NCBI GenBank assembly: GCA_965248735.1
Contig: OZ252146.1
Coordinates: 124,001-188,000 of the forward strand
Length of the DNA: 64,000 nucleotides
Direction of reading: 5' to 3'
DNA from: Aldehydirespirator sp965248735
GTDB taxonomy: Bacteria; Actinomycetota; Acidimicrobiia; Acidimicrobiales; Aldehydirespiratoraceae
Part shown: piece after piece, positions 55,308-64,000 of the stretch
Position numbering within the stretch: the first letter of the stretch is position 1
How the letters are laid out: each line of letters begins with the position of its first letter
The notes under the pieces: generated by a model
Told to the model about the DNA's origin: nothing
What the model saw: the letters and a program-made list of their open reading frames with translations, nothing else
Database searches by the model: none
Program-made: the position numbers and the translations under genes

Positions 55308-56786
55308 ATGGACGAGGAGACCGATCCGGCAGGGGTTCCCGACGGCACGGGCCGCTCGGATGCCCCCGCGTCGGCCGGCGGCGACTCCGGCGTTTACGCC
55401 GAGACCGGAGAGGTGTTCGAGGGAGTCGTGCGCCCAGAGGCCACCGAAGCCGCTAGGCCACCGGGCAGGGTCGGCCGTGCGGTCAGGGTCACGGCCCTGG
55501 TCGCCGGGGTTGTCTCCATGTCCGCGCTGGCCTATGCGGTGTGGGGCGCGTTCAGCGGCGGTGGGGCCGGAGCCGACGGCCCGGAGGATGTGGTCGAGGC
55601 CATGGCGGCCGCGGCCAGCAACGAGGACGCCATCGCGATGCTCGGACTGTTGGCTCCGCCTGAAGTCGGCACATTCGCGGAGCTGTATCCCGATCTGCTC
55701 GAGTGGGCGGCCCGGGAGGGGATCATCGCGGATGAGCAGTGGCTCGCCGGCGTGGACGTCGAGATCTCCGGGCTGGACACGGAGGTCACGTATCTGCACT
55801 CTGATGTGGCCGTCGTCGAACTCCGGGCCGGCGAGCTGTCGATCACCGTGGATCCCGAGGTCGCCGATCCCGGGCATGTGGACCGGTTCGGGCTCGAGTA
55901 CTCCCAGACCGTCGACGGGACGCTCGCCCAGCTTCAGGACGCGGTGCGCGAGGGGCGCGAGGGCATCGCGGAGTCGACAGTGGGGGGACTGTTCGAGCTG
56001 AGCGAGCCGGACGGCATCTACGTCATGACGATCAGGCACCGAGGCCGCTGGTATCTGAGTCCCTTCTACACCGTGGCCGACTACGCCAGGCGAATCGCCG
56101 ACCTCCCACAGGCCGACTTCACCGCTTCGAGGGAGGACGCCAAGGCGGGCGCGTCAAGCGCTTCGGGCGTGATGGCCGGCTTCGTCGACATGCTCAACTC
56201 GCATCGTTTCGAGGACTATCTCGAGGCCGAGACGATCGCCGACCTCGGCGGCGACCGCTCGCCGCTCAACGCCTTCGTCCCGCCCGACGAGCTGGGCGTG
56301 GTGCTCGACTACGCGGTGGCGTACCGGGCCTGGCTGGACAGGATCAACGAGCGCGACCAGCCCGAGAACCTGTGGCAGATCATCGACAATCTGGGGCTGG
56401 AGATCCGCGGCGAGATCGACATCGAGATCGACACCCGCGAGCAGCCCGGACCCGACGGCGCCGTGATCCTGTATCTCAGCTCGGGCTCCATCACCGCCCG
56501 CGCAGAGGTCACCGTGATCGAGACCGGCGAGGTGCAGCCTTGGGAGATCCATGCTTCCTGGGAGGGCCTGTGCTCGACCGGCTACGCGCAGATCTACGAC
56601 GATTTTGACGACTTCGAGGTGTGCATCGACCCCGCGGACTGGCCGGGCGACGAGGACGAACCGTTCATCGTGGTGCGCGAAGTCGACGGCTACTGGTATG
56701 AGAGCTACGTCGAGACCGGGCTCGCCTACATCAGACTGTTCTTGGACGACTACCTGAGCGACGTCGCCGACAGGGCGGAAATCTAA
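55308..56786 (+). CDS. Membrane-anchored extracellular protein of unknown function
   Basis: A Gly/Asp/Glu-rich cytoplasmic N-terminus of about 58 residues, one membrane span (about residues 60-80), then a large acidic extracellular part with at least two similar modules (DGPEDVVEAMAAAASNEDAIAML and SASGVMAGFVDMLNSHRFEDYLEAE, quoted in part), each followed by beta-rich segments. The last module has two cysteines (GLCSTGYAQ, EVCIDPADW). No family identified. ATG 55308 is preferred; TTG 55233 would add 25 residues. Acidic extracellular regions of this type are common in marine bacteria, but that is only suggestive. Confidence 0.65.
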   Translation: MDEETDPAGVPDGTGRSDAPASAGGDSGVYAETGEVFEGVVRPEATEAARPPGRVGRAVRVTALVAGVVSMSALAYAVWGAFSGGGAGADGPEDVVEAMAAAASNEDAIAMLGLLAPPEVGTFAELYPDLLEWAAREGIIADEQWLAGVDVEISGLDTEVTYLHSDVAVVELRAGELSITVDPEVADPGHVDRFGLEYSQTVDGTLAQLQDAVREGREGIAESTVGGLFELSEPDGIYVMTIRHRGRWYLSPFYTVADYARRIADLPQADFTASREDAKAGASSASGVMAGFVDMLNSHRFEDYLEAETIADLGGDRSPLNAFVPPDELGVVLDYAVAYRAWLDRINERDQPENLWQIIDNLGLEIRGEIDIEIDTREQPGPDGAVILYLSSGSITARAEVTVIETGEVQPWEIHASWEGLCSTGYAQIYDDFDDFEVCIDPADWPGDEDEPFIVVREVDGYWYESYVETGLAYIRLFLDDYLSDVADRAEI

Positions 56787-56814
56787 GCCGAATAAGCTTG
56801 AGGCATCTCAGCCG

Positions 56815-57537
56815 ATCTCGGGGCTGGGCCTCGATCCGATCACGACAGCCGAGATGGAGGACTTCGCTTCGCTGATGCGCCGGCTGTTCCGAGGCGAGAC
56901 CGTGCTCAACCACGACGAACCGGCCGGGCGCTATCCGTATCTGCGCCTCGACTCGTCGCTCGACGAGCATCTGCCCATGAGCATCGTCGCCTTCGGGCCC
57001 AAGACGCTCGCTCTGGGGGGCCGATGCTTCGACGAGGTGGTGCTGCACACGTTCTTCGCCGACGCGACGGTGGTGCGCTGTGTGGGGACGGTGAGGGCCG
57101 CGGCCGAGCAGGCCGGTCGGGATCCCGCGGCGGTGCGGGTGTGGTCGTGTCTGGCCACCGTCGGCGACCATGTGCCGTACGAGGCCCGGCTGATGAAGAC
57201 GGTAGGGCGGCTGGCCACCTATCTGCAGATCTACGGTGATCTGCTGGTGCGCACCAACCGGTGGGATCCCGCCGCCTTGCAGCGCTTCCGGGACAGCCCG
57301 GCGGTGGCGAGCCGCCGGGGCGCCTTCGATGCCGGGGCCAGCGTCGAGGAACTGGAGCGCTTGGCCGAGGTGATCCCCGCCGACTGGCTCGCCCCGAGCG
57401 CCACCGGCACGCCCGAGCAGTGCGCGCAGGCGGCACAGCACCAGCTCGACCTGGGCTGCGACGCGGTAATCATGCACGGCGCCACCCCGGCGGAGCTGGA
57501 GCCGGTGGTAGCCGCCTATCACGCCGCCAGGAAGTAG
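56815..57537 (+). pseudogene. 5'-truncated LLM-class F420-dependent oxidoreductase
   Basis: About 240 codons matching the C-terminal two thirds of a luciferase-like F420 oxidoreductase: LDPITTAEMEDFASLMRRLFRGE, in part, then IVAFGPKTLALGGRCFDEVVLHTFF, in part, ATVGDHVPYEARLMKTVGRLATYLQ, in part, and a clean end at YHAARK. Family members are over 300 residues; the first strand-helix units with the cofactor site are missing. Homology begins abruptly 28 bp after the preceding gene stop, without a suitable start (ATG 56854 lies inside the homologous part). Confidence 0.78.
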
Positions 57538-57694
57538 GCTCGTACGCCTAGCTCGAGTCTGGCCCGGCACAGGGCCTCAACCGCTGTCACGATGCCAGTT
57601 CGGGGAGCACACTCGTGAGCTTGACAGATGGGGTGATACCCGCAGTTCGATCGCGGCCATGATTCCCGGTGTAGGTGTCCGCGCTCGGTTGCCG

Positions 57695-58090
57695 CTACAC
57701 GGCCTCGCTGCTGCCGCCACCGGAGTCAGAACCCCTCGTTGGCGGCTGACCGATCCCGAGATGGCCCTCGATACGAGCCAGCCGCTCCCGAGCGTCGCTG
57801 AGACTCTCCGTGACCTTCTCGTGGTTCCGCGCGGTGATCCCCTTGTGCTCTTCGAACTCGGCGCTCAGCCTGTCGGTGGCCCGCTCGATTAGGTCGCGGT
57901 TCTCCTTGCTGGCCCGCTCGACTAGGTCGCGGTTCTCCTTGCTCTCTTGTGTGATGACTTGGCGGAGCTCAGTGCTGTCACGGTGCTGGACCCGCATCGA
58001 GCCCACCATCAGCGTGGTGAGCGTCGCGAACATCACTCCGAACGCTGCACCGAGGATGGTGAGGACCGTTGCGTCCACCGCAGTGTCCAT
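57695..58090 (-). CDS. Membrane-anchored coiled-coil protein, 131 aa
   Basis: One N-terminal membrane span (about residues 8-30), then a long helix rich in Glu, Arg, Lys and Asn. SKENRDLVERA and SKENRDLIERA are consecutive 11-residue repeats (coded by a 33-bp duplication), continued by TDRLSAEFEEH: a hendecad pattern for a right-handed coiled coil. The tail is Gly/Ser rich. No family name. ATG 58088-58090 follows an AT-rich stretch (58091-58150) that probably holds its promoter. Confidence 0.6.
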   Translation of the reverse strand: MDTAVDATVLTILGAAFGVMFATLTTLMVGSMRVQHRDSTELRQVITQESKENRDLVERASKENRDLIERATDRLSAEFEEHKGITARNHEKVTESLSDARERLARIEGHLGIGQPPTRGSDSGGGSSEAV

Positions 58091-58312
58091 GAGCTGAACC
58101 TACATGGTTATTCATTATATCGCAACTTGAAATATCATGATAATCCAGTAAGGGCCTAAACTCGCCGCCTCCGACCACGAGCGCAGCAGCGCGTGTGCGC
58201 CGGGGGTTGGGAATCGGTATTGCTCAGGCTGGTTGGCAAAGAGGCAGCAACGGCCTACTGCCGACGGCCTCGCTGGGACAGGCTCAAGAATCGGAGTCCT
58301 ACGATTGCCGTG

Positions 58313-59995
58313 ATGCCCGACGCTGATGCTGCTGACTCGCCACTTACTAGCTGGAGCCCCCCGTCCATTGACGGAACCCGGCATCGCGCCCTCGCCTGCC
58401 GTCCGGCACGTTGGCGCTGCGCCGCCGTCGCCGCTCTGGTCACGCTCGCCGCGCCCGCCTGTGGATCAGAAGGCCCGGCCGAAGGCGAGCCTCCTCCAAC
58501 GGTGCCCGAAGCGACGCCTCCTGCCGACGCGGAGACTCTGATTCATAGCCAGAGCAGCGACGAGGAGCCGACAGCAGAGTCGAAGGGATCTGCGGAGCCG
58601 GGTATCGCGGAGCCGGAGCCCGAAGCGGTGCAATCCGAGGCGGTTCAGTCTGGGAGGACGCAGCCCGAGGATGGGGGCGCAGGGGAGGCAGTGGTCGCGG
58701 TGCCAGAAATTGCGTCCGTGCGCTTTGTTAGCCAGAACGTCCTGCACGGGGTGGCGTGCCCCGAAGACAGCGATTCGTGCCGGGTGGGTGAGCGGGTGTC
58801 GCTGTTCATGGGACAGCTCGCCCAGGCCGGATGCCCTGAGCTGGTGTCGCTTCAGGAGGCCAACGAGCGGATCGTGGGCCTGGTCGCCGCCGAGGCCGGG
58901 GACTGCGGCTACGAGGTCGTGTGGGACGGCGATCCCGGGCTCGACCGGGAGCTGGTGCTGACCACGCTGGAGGTGGTCGGCTCGCGCCGGCGGGTGCTGG
59001 CCGACCGGTTCCGCTCGGCGTATGTGGTGCGGGTGGCTTCGCCGATCGGGGTTATCGACTTCCTGACAACGCATCTGGCCTCCAGCGACGACCGGGCCTG
59101 CAACCCGGGGCTGTGCCCGCCCCCGTGCGATCCCGACGGCAGCCTGCGCACCTGCCAGGCCCGCCAGGTGCTGGAGTTCGCTGAGGAGATCGCGCTCGAC
59201 GGGGGTGTGACGGTTGCCGGCGGCGACTTGAACGACTCGGCGGCCAGTCCCGCGTTGGCGGTGTTCGGCGACGCCGGGTTCGTCGACTCGCACCTGGCCG
59301 CGGGCCACAGCGAGTGCGATCCGGCCAGCGGGACGAACTGCACGGCCGGTCGGGAGGACGCGTCCCTGGCCGACATGGCAGATCCGTCCAGCGTCCAGAG
59401 CAGCCGCATCGACTACCTGCTGTACTCGGCTCCGGGCCGGGACTGCTCGGTGGGCGAAGGCACCGGGCTGTTCAACGCCGAGCCCGCGGCCGGCGAGCTG
59501 GCCTTCCCGTCGGACCACACCGGCGTGGTGCTGACATTGGTGTGCGACGTTGCCGGGGCTGGCGGGGTGGACGCGGCCGCCGCGGCGCTGCCCGAGGAGC
59601 CCGATGAGCCCGCACCGGCGGACGGCCAGCCGGTCGATGAGAGCACGGCCGAGGCCATCGCAGCCGCCTTCGAGACCCACCTCGACGGATCGATCGGCGA
59701 CATCGAGGTGCGCATCGACCAAGTGGAGGACTTCGAGGGCATGCGCGAGGCGGCCCGCCAGGTCTTCGAGCAGGTCGGAGAGGCCGGCGCGGCCGTCCGG
59801 GCCCGAGTCGACTCGATCTCACGCACGTCGGCCACCACCGCCCGGGTCGTCTATTCGATCCTGCTCAACGACCAAGTCATCTTCGACGGCCGAGTCGGCG
59901 AGGCGGTGCTGACAGATGGCCGCTGGTTCGTCTCGAAGGCCACCTTCTGCGACCTGATGGCCCTATCCGGCGCCGACACCCTCACCGTCTGCTGA
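58313..59995 (+). CDS. Secreted lipoprotein with EEP nuclease-like domain and a C-terminal extension
   Basis: Signal region with lipobox-like APAC (residues 47-50) and a Pro/Glu/Gln-rich spacer to about residue 125. An endonuclease/exonuclease/phosphatase fold follows: VRFVSQNVLHGV, VSLQEANER, DFLTTHLASSDDR, VAGGDLNDSAASPAL, SRIDYLLYSA and FPSDHTGVVL, i.e. all metal and catalytic positions. Extra cysteines (CPEDSDSC, CNPGLCPPPC, CQ) suggest disulfides. Residues from about 440 form a separate domain (VDSISRTSATTARVVYSILL, in part; GRWFVSKATFCDLMAL) like the small SnoaL/Mtb12-type domains of actinobacterial secreted proteins. ATG 58313 or GTG 58310. Confidence 0.8.
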   Translation: MPDADAADSPLTSWSPPSIDGTRHRALACRPARWRCAAVAALVTLAAPACGSEGPAEGEPPPTVPEATPPADAETLIHSQSSDEEPTAESKGSAEPGIAEPEPEAVQSEAVQSGRTQPEDGGAGEAVVAVPEIASVRFVSQNVLHGVACPEDSDSCRVGERVSLFMGQLAQAGCPELVSLQEANERIVGLVAAEAGDCGYEVVWDGDPGLDRELVLTTLEVVGSRRRVLADRFRSAYVVRVASPIGVIDFLTTHLASSDDRACNPGLCPPPCDPDGSLRTCQARQVLEFAEEIALDGGVTVAGGDLNDSAASPALAVFGDAGFVDSHLAAGHSECDPASGTNCTAGREDASLADMADPSSVQSSRIDYLLYSAPGRDCSVGEGTGLFNAEPAAGELAFPSDHTGVVLTLVCDVAGAGGVDAAAAALPEEPDEPAPADGQPVDESTAEAIAAAFETHLDGSIGDIEVRIDQVEDFEGMREAARQVFEQVGEAGAAVRARVDSISRTSATTARVVYSILLNDQVIFDGRVGEAVLTDGRWFVSKATFCDLMALSGADTLTVC

Positions 59996-60247
59996 TGGGG
60001 TTGCGCTACCCGCTCGACTGAAGGCGAGCGACCAGTGAAGCAAGCGCCGCCCCAGCCATCCCGTTGCATGACCGACCGGACCAATCTCCAATCTGCATCA
60101 CAACACATCTCCAAAATGCAACACAGATTGCTCAGCCCGTCGCCGCATTCGGTCGACAAGGCCGCAGAGTCACCGTTGCGACTGCACAACAAGGTCGACG
60201 ACGCCTAGGGCGGTCCGGGCTGACTCCCAGTGGACGTCACCGACGGA

Positions 60248-62041
60248 TCATCTGAGCGGGGTCTCAGAGCCGTAGCTACTGGGAGCGTGCACGACTTGGG
60301 CGCTGCGGCGGTCTATTGCGAAGTCGGCGGCTTGGAGTTGCGCGGTGATGCCTCGCAGGTCGAGTTGGCTGAGATCCCACCGGTTGGCGAGGCCGTGACG
60401 CAGCAGGGTGACGTACAGGCGGCTGGGACTCATGGCGGCACCGCCCGCGAGAAGGCTGCCGACGAGGTTCTCAACGGCGTCAGGTGGCGGCGCCTGCGCT
60501 AGGCCAGAGGGGCTCGAGGCGGGCCGCAGCGTCAGCATGAGATCTAGCGTGGCGACGTTCTCGAAGCCCGAGGCGAGGCCCTTCACGGAGCGTTGCCCCT
60601 TGTCGAGCACAGCGATCAGTTCTGGAGCCACCTCGAGCCCAGCGGCGGCCACGGCACGCTGCAAGAGCTGCCACATGGCACCGGAGCTGTTGCCGAACAA
60701 CACGGTGACGTGGCCACCCGGCTTGAGCACGCGCCGGCACTCTTTGAATGCGCCGGTGAGGATCGCCTCGTAGCGCTCCGCAGTTCGGCGCCGCCCGCCG
60801 GTGTCGGAACGATCCACGACCGCTTCGGTGTCAGGGTCGGTCATCGCGTCCAGCCAAGCCTCCTGGAACAGGCTCATGTCGGAGTAGAAGATGTTGGAGC
60901 CGAAGGGCGGGTCGGTGAACACGTAGTCCACCGATTCATCAGCGAGCGGCAGGCGATCGGCGCTGGCGATCTCGTATGCGACGTCGGGGCCCCGTGCGCT
61001 GTCGTAGACCGCGGCCGCGGCCCGCCTGTGCCTGATCCAGTCATCGGAGCGCATCGCGGCCCGCACTTTGCGAGCGAAGAGGTCGAACACGTTCCACTCG
61101 TAGAACACCGGCGCGACGTAGTAGTTGGCGTTGGCCGCGTTGAGGGGCCGCTGGCGGGACCATTGGTAGCGCTTGCTGGCCCTGGTGAGGATGGACGTGA
61201 ACACGAAGAGCAACTTGGCGCGCAACTCCGGTTCGGCGACGTCGCCGATGGCGTCGCGCAGCGCGGCCAGGGCATACAGGTTGCGGTGCGAGTAGAAGGC
61301 GGCAGTGGACGTGAGGCCGTGGCGCCCGAGCGCGGAGGCGGCGTACATCTGGCGGGTCTCGTCGATGGCGGCGTCGGGCCAGCGCAGGCCAGCGGCGTCG
61401 GGTTGGTTCGGCGGCGCGCTCCAGGGTTGCTCTAGCTGGGTGCGCGTGCACTCGCATGAGATCGAGTCGAGCACCGGCTCCTCAAACAACCGTTGGCACC
61501 GGCTGCTGGCGGCAGCACCGCAATGCGGGCAGGTCATCCGCTCCCGACGCCAGTCGGCGTCTTCCAGACAGCGGTAGTAGTTGACCGGCGCCCGACAAGC
61601 GCCGCACTCGATCACCGCCGACCAAACGCTCTTGGCGAGTCGGGCCTCTCCCCCACAGGACTCGCAAACCACGGCATAGACGTCGCCGATCCGCTCCAGA
61701 GCACGTCTCACAACACCCTCGCCGCGCTCACCCAACATCTTGGCGTCAACGAGGTTCACGTAGTTGGAGCCGATGTGGCGGCCGAGCACGGACACGTCGT
61801 AGAGCACCGCCCGCCGACCCGTCACCAGCGCGGCAACGCCGGTCATCCCCGAGCCGGCAAAGGGGTCAAGTACCACGTCGCCAGGTTCGGTGAACGCCTC
61901 GATGAAGGGCGCGATGGCGGTGACGGGCACCTTGGTGAGGTAGGCGTGCGCCATGTAGACGGGGTCGCTGCGGCGCACCTGCACCATCGACGGCAGCGCA
62001 CCGTGCGCCCCGTCGGGCACAGCAAACAGGTCGATCGTCAT
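60248..62041 (-). CDS. DNA methyltransferase with zinc ribbons (DUF1156/COG1743-like)
   Basis: Amino-DNA methyltransferase, 597 residues. An S-adenosylmethionine-site motif DPFAGSGMTGVAAL lies at about 59-72 and the catalytic DPPFG in VDYVFTDPPFGSNIFYSD near 378; LKPGGHVTVLFGNSSG is a further methylase block. Between them are zinc-ribbon cysteine pairs (VCESCGGE with IECGACRAP; TCPHCGAAASSRC), as in the large adenine-specific methylases of DUF1156 type. ATG at 62039-62041 is taken since the fold begins there; the frame stays open to 62455 as antisense of the next gene. Divergent from 62180-62764. Confidence 0.87.
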   Translation of the reverse strand: MTIDLFAVPDGAHGALPSMVQVRRSDPVYMAHAYLTKVPVTAIAPFIEAFTEPGDVVLDPFAGSGMTGVAALVTGRRAVLYDVSVLGRHIGSNYVNLVDAKMLGERGEGVVRRALERIGDVYAVVCESCGGEARLAKSVWSAVIECGACRAPVNYYRCLEDADWRRERMTCPHCGAAASSRCQRLFEEPVLDSISCECTRTQLEQPWSAPPNQPDAAGLRWPDAAIDETRQMYAASALGRHGLTSTAAFYSHRNLYALAALRDAIGDVAEPELRAKLLFVFTSILTRASKRYQWSRQRPLNAANANYYVAPVFYEWNVFDLFARKVRAAMRSDDWIRHRRAAAAVYDSARGPDVAYEIASADRLPLADESVDYVFTDPPFGSNIFYSDMSLFQEAWLDAMTDPDTEAVVDRSDTGGRRRTAERYEAILTGAFKECRRVLKPGGHVTVLFGNSSGAMWQLLQRAVAAAGLEVAPELIAVLDKGQRSVKGLASGFENVATLDLMLTLRPASSPSGLAQAPPPDAVENLVGSLLAGGAAMSPSRLYVTLLRHGLANRWDLSQLDLRGITAQLQAADFAIDRRSAQVVHAPSSYGSETPLR

Positions 62042-62179
62042 CGGTAGCCTCGCATCCGTGAGCACCCCACGCGGCACCATGATGGTCGAGTGTGATGACA
62101 CCGTCGGCGACAGCGGGCGGCCAGCCTGTCGCTGCACGCGAGCCTGCTGCAGCATCGACGACGCACTGGACGGCGGCTG

Positions 62180-62764
62180 ATGGGCTTCAAGGAGGACGCC
62201 GACTTCGCCCGGTTCGTGTCGATGGGTGTGGTAGGGGCTGCGGCTGTGGCCCGCCACCTCAGCACCGAACACGACCACAGGATGATCGAACTGGAGCGCT
62301 ACGCCATGGCCAACAAGGTGTGGCAGACGAAGGTCAAGCGTCTGCGCCTGCCTGACCTGGTATGTGTCCGTTGCGGCCTGCGCGTCGAGGCGCGCGCCAA
62401 GTCCAAGCTCGGGATCGTGCTTTCGCACTCCGACACCCCGGGCCGCGAGTGGCATGCCGCCGGAATGCGCGACAGCGACCTTTACGCCTTCCTGCGAGCC
62501 GACCTCGGAACCTTCCCGCCCGAGACGGGCCTGCCAGCGTTCTTCACCAAGGAAGCTCTGGGCTCATGCGTCAAACACGCCCGCCGCTCCGCACCAAAGG
62601 CCGCCTCAGAGGGTTCGGAGGTCACCCTGACGTGGCCCTGCTGGGTACCGTCGCGCTCCGGGCACTTCATACGCATCGACGACGAGGGCCGCATCGTCCA
62701 TCGAGACAACAGCGGCCGCGAGCACAAGTACTGGCGCATCGCGGCGCGAGCCGCCGCAGACTGA
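62180..62764 (+). CDS. PD-(D/E)xK-like protein, possible restriction partner of the methyltransferase
   Basis: A 194-residue soluble protein of a family I have no name for. Its core MIELERYAMANKVWQTKVKR, then LPDLVCVRCGLRVEARAKSK, places PD at 58-59 and E-x-R-x-K at 70-74, with an earlier Glu at 37/39: the layout of PD-(D/E)xK nucleases, with a CxxC at 62-65 inside. GREWHAAGMRDSDLYAFL follows. It is divergent from the DNA methyltransferase over 138 bp, so a restriction-modification role is an attractive inference. No signal peptide. ATG at 62180. Confidence 0.6.
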   Translation: MGFKEDADFARFVSMGVVGAAAVARHLSTEHDHRMIELERYAMANKVWQTKVKRLRLPDLVCVRCGLRVEARAKSKLGIVLSHSDTPGREWHAAGMRDSDLYAFLRADLGTFPPETGLPAFFTKEALGSCVKHARRSAPKAASEGSEVTLTWPCWVPSRSGHFIRIDDEGRIVHRDNSGREHKYWRIAARAAAD

Positions 62765-62788
62765 TCTGGTTGGGAGGGCAGGACGACC

Positions 62789-64000
62789 ATGCACCCCTTC
62801 GCCGATGTGTTCGACGCTGCGACGGTCGTGGCGCTCGCCGAGCCGCAGGTGCATGTGCGCGGCGAGGGCTACCGGCGCAACGGGCGGGTCGGACCGCTCA
62901 CGGTCCGCGACGGGCGGCTGGAGGCGACGGTGCGCGGCACCATGCCCTACGTCGTGGAGCTTTGGGCCGAACGCGGCGAGCCGCGGTGGTCTTGCACGTG
63001 CCCGGCCGCTGAGGACGGCTCGTTCTGCAAGCACTGCACCGCTGTGGCGCTCTCGATGGGATCAGACGAGAGTCCACTGGTTGTTCCGCCTCTCGCCCCT
63101 CTCGCCAGGCTCGGCCGGACGCAGACGTCCGCATCGGACCGGCGTGTCGATCCGGCGCCGGCCGAGGACCTGGCCAGCTTCGTGGAGGGGCTCGCTCAGG
63201 ACCGATTGGCCCGAATCTTGCTGGACCATGCCGCCACGGACTGGCGGTTGCGCGAGCGCCTCCTGGCGGAGGCCCGAGCGGCGCGAGGCGACAGCCCGGA
63301 CATGGGCGCCTGGCAGCGACGCATCGACAACGCCTTCGCTCCTTACGGCGAATTCGTCACCTATCGCGAGGCGCGCGGCTGGGCTGACGGCGTCAAAGAC
63401 GTGATCGACGCGCTCGCCGATCTCTGCGACGCAGGCCAGCACGACGCCGCGGCGCGTCTGGCCGAGCACGCCCACCGCCGCGCCGACAAGGCCATTGACC
63501 ACGTCGACGACTCCGACGGCTGGCTCAGCGGCATCTCCCTGCGGCTGTCTGAGGTGCATCACCGGGCCTGCGTGGAGGGTCGGCCCGATCCGGTGGAGCT
63601 CGCAGCCCGCTTGGTGGACCTGGAGCTCACCTCGGAGCTGGACGGCTTCTACCGAGCAGCCGCCGAGTACGCCGAGGTTCTCGGCGAGGCAGGCCTGGCG
63701 GCGTACCGCGAGCGGCTCGAGCCGCAATGGAAGCGGATCGGTCATGGGGCCGGCGACTGGTCGGACAATGCCTTCGCCGTCCGTCAGGCCATGGCGGGCT
63801 GGGCCATAGGCACCGGAGATCCCGACGCTCTCATCGAGGTGCACGGGCGCGACCGGATCGGCCCCGGCAGTGTGCTGGAGATAGCCCTCGCCCTCGATGC
63901 GGCCGGCCGATCCGACGAGGCGATGGCGTGGGCCCGACGCGGGATCGCCGAGCACGGCGACGCCCAATGGCAGGCAGGCGACCTTCGCGAGTTCCTGGCC
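62789..64000 (+). CDS. SWIM zinc-finger protein, continues past the right edge
   Basis: The SWIM motif CxCxnCxH is clear at about residues 68-84 (WSCTCPAAEDGSFCKHC), preceded by the small beta domain typical of SWIM proteins (GPLTVRDGRLEATVRGTMPYVVELW, in part). The rest is helical and alanine-rich with TPR-like pairs (DAAARLAEHAHRRADKAIDHV, in part; RSDEAMAWARRGIAEHGDA). The frame is open at base 64000. Start ATG 62789 lies 25 bp after the nuclease-like gene, with GGGAGGGCAGGAC upstream, so the two are probably one operon. Confidence 0.85.
   Translation, partial: MHPFADVFDAATVVALAEPQVHVRGEGYRRNGRVGPLTVRDGRLEATVRGTMPYVVELWAERGEPRWSCTCPAAEDGSFCKHCTAVALSMGSDESPLVVPPLAPLARLGRTQTSASDRRVDPAPAEDLASFVEGLAQDRLARILLDHAATDWRLRERLLAEARAARGDSPDMGAWQRRIDNAFAPYGEFVTYREARGWADGVKDVIDALADLCDAGQHDAAARLAEHAHRRADKAIDHVDDSDGWLSGISLRLSEVHHRACVEGRPDPVELAARLVDLELTSELDGFYRAAAEYAEVLGEAGLAAYRERLEPQWKRIGHGAGDWSDNAFAVRQAMAGWAIGTGDPDALIEVHGRDRIGPGSVLEIALALDAAGRSDEAMAWARRGIAEHGDAQWQAGDLREFLA

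Noticed and set aside
60248..62455. A 735-residue methyltransferase starting at 62455
   Set aside because: The extra residues are antisense to the nuclease-like gene and unlike any methylase; ATG at 62041 begins the fold.

Overview
The window is GC-rich bacterial DNA with many GTG starts, heavy gene overlap, F420-type and CoA-ester enzymes and a full classical menaquinone pathway. This fits an Actinomycetota genome, plausibly of the Acidimicrobiia type. That placement is an inference from gene content; there is no rRNA in the window, and I saw no tRNA or CRISPR array.

Layout. Bases 1-4455 hold a partial Mrp ATPase, a SixA-type phosphatase, an HD-domain protein, a DUF3179 lipoprotein and a hypothetical protein. 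Bases 4594-11375 hold a complete cytochrome c maturation (System I) operon, ccmA-B-C-D-E-F-G-H/I, read leftwards, including a 45-codon ccmD. Bases 11456-24380 hold an SDR, a secreted peptidase-like hydrolase with a 99-bp MITE-like insertion just behind its ancestral start codon, a MaoC hydratase, a LysR regulator divergent from inositol phosphate synthase, an acyl-CoA cluster (fused CoA-transferase, thiolase, HMGS-like/OB-fold protein) and a ClpC-N/RidA fusion. Bases 24840-30133 hold a nuclease-like EEP protein, a small divergent gene pair, a gamma-glutamyltransferase, a haloalkane dehalogenase-type hydrolase and a medium-chain dehydrogenase. Bases 30259-39523 form a galactoside uptake and breakdown cluster (alpha-galactosidase, ABC transporter, galT, lacZ, galK) in which at least four genes carry deletions. 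Bases 39534-46256 hold an AAA-type ATPase with a palindromic operator, a form II CoxSLM-type molybdenum hydroxylase, a nucleotidyltransferase and a phosphatase. Bases 46362-48466 are a lower-GC patch with an unknown secreted protein. Bases 48478-54179 are menF-D-H-C, menF carrying a MerR-like DNA-binding domain. Bases 54243-59995 are membrane and secreted proteins plus a truncated LLM oxidoreductase. Bases 60248-64000 are a divergent DNA methyltransferase, a PD-(D/E)xK-like protein and a SWIM zinc-finger protein, possibly the edge of a defence locus.

Two genome habits stand out. Tandem repeats of 43-86 bp repeatedly include the end and stop codon of a gene, often with a hairpin. Several intra-operon gaps are exactly spanned by 13-16-residue micro-ORFs that begin on the upstream gene's stop (RTGA) and end on the downstream gene's start (ATGA), as expected for termination-reinitiation coupling.
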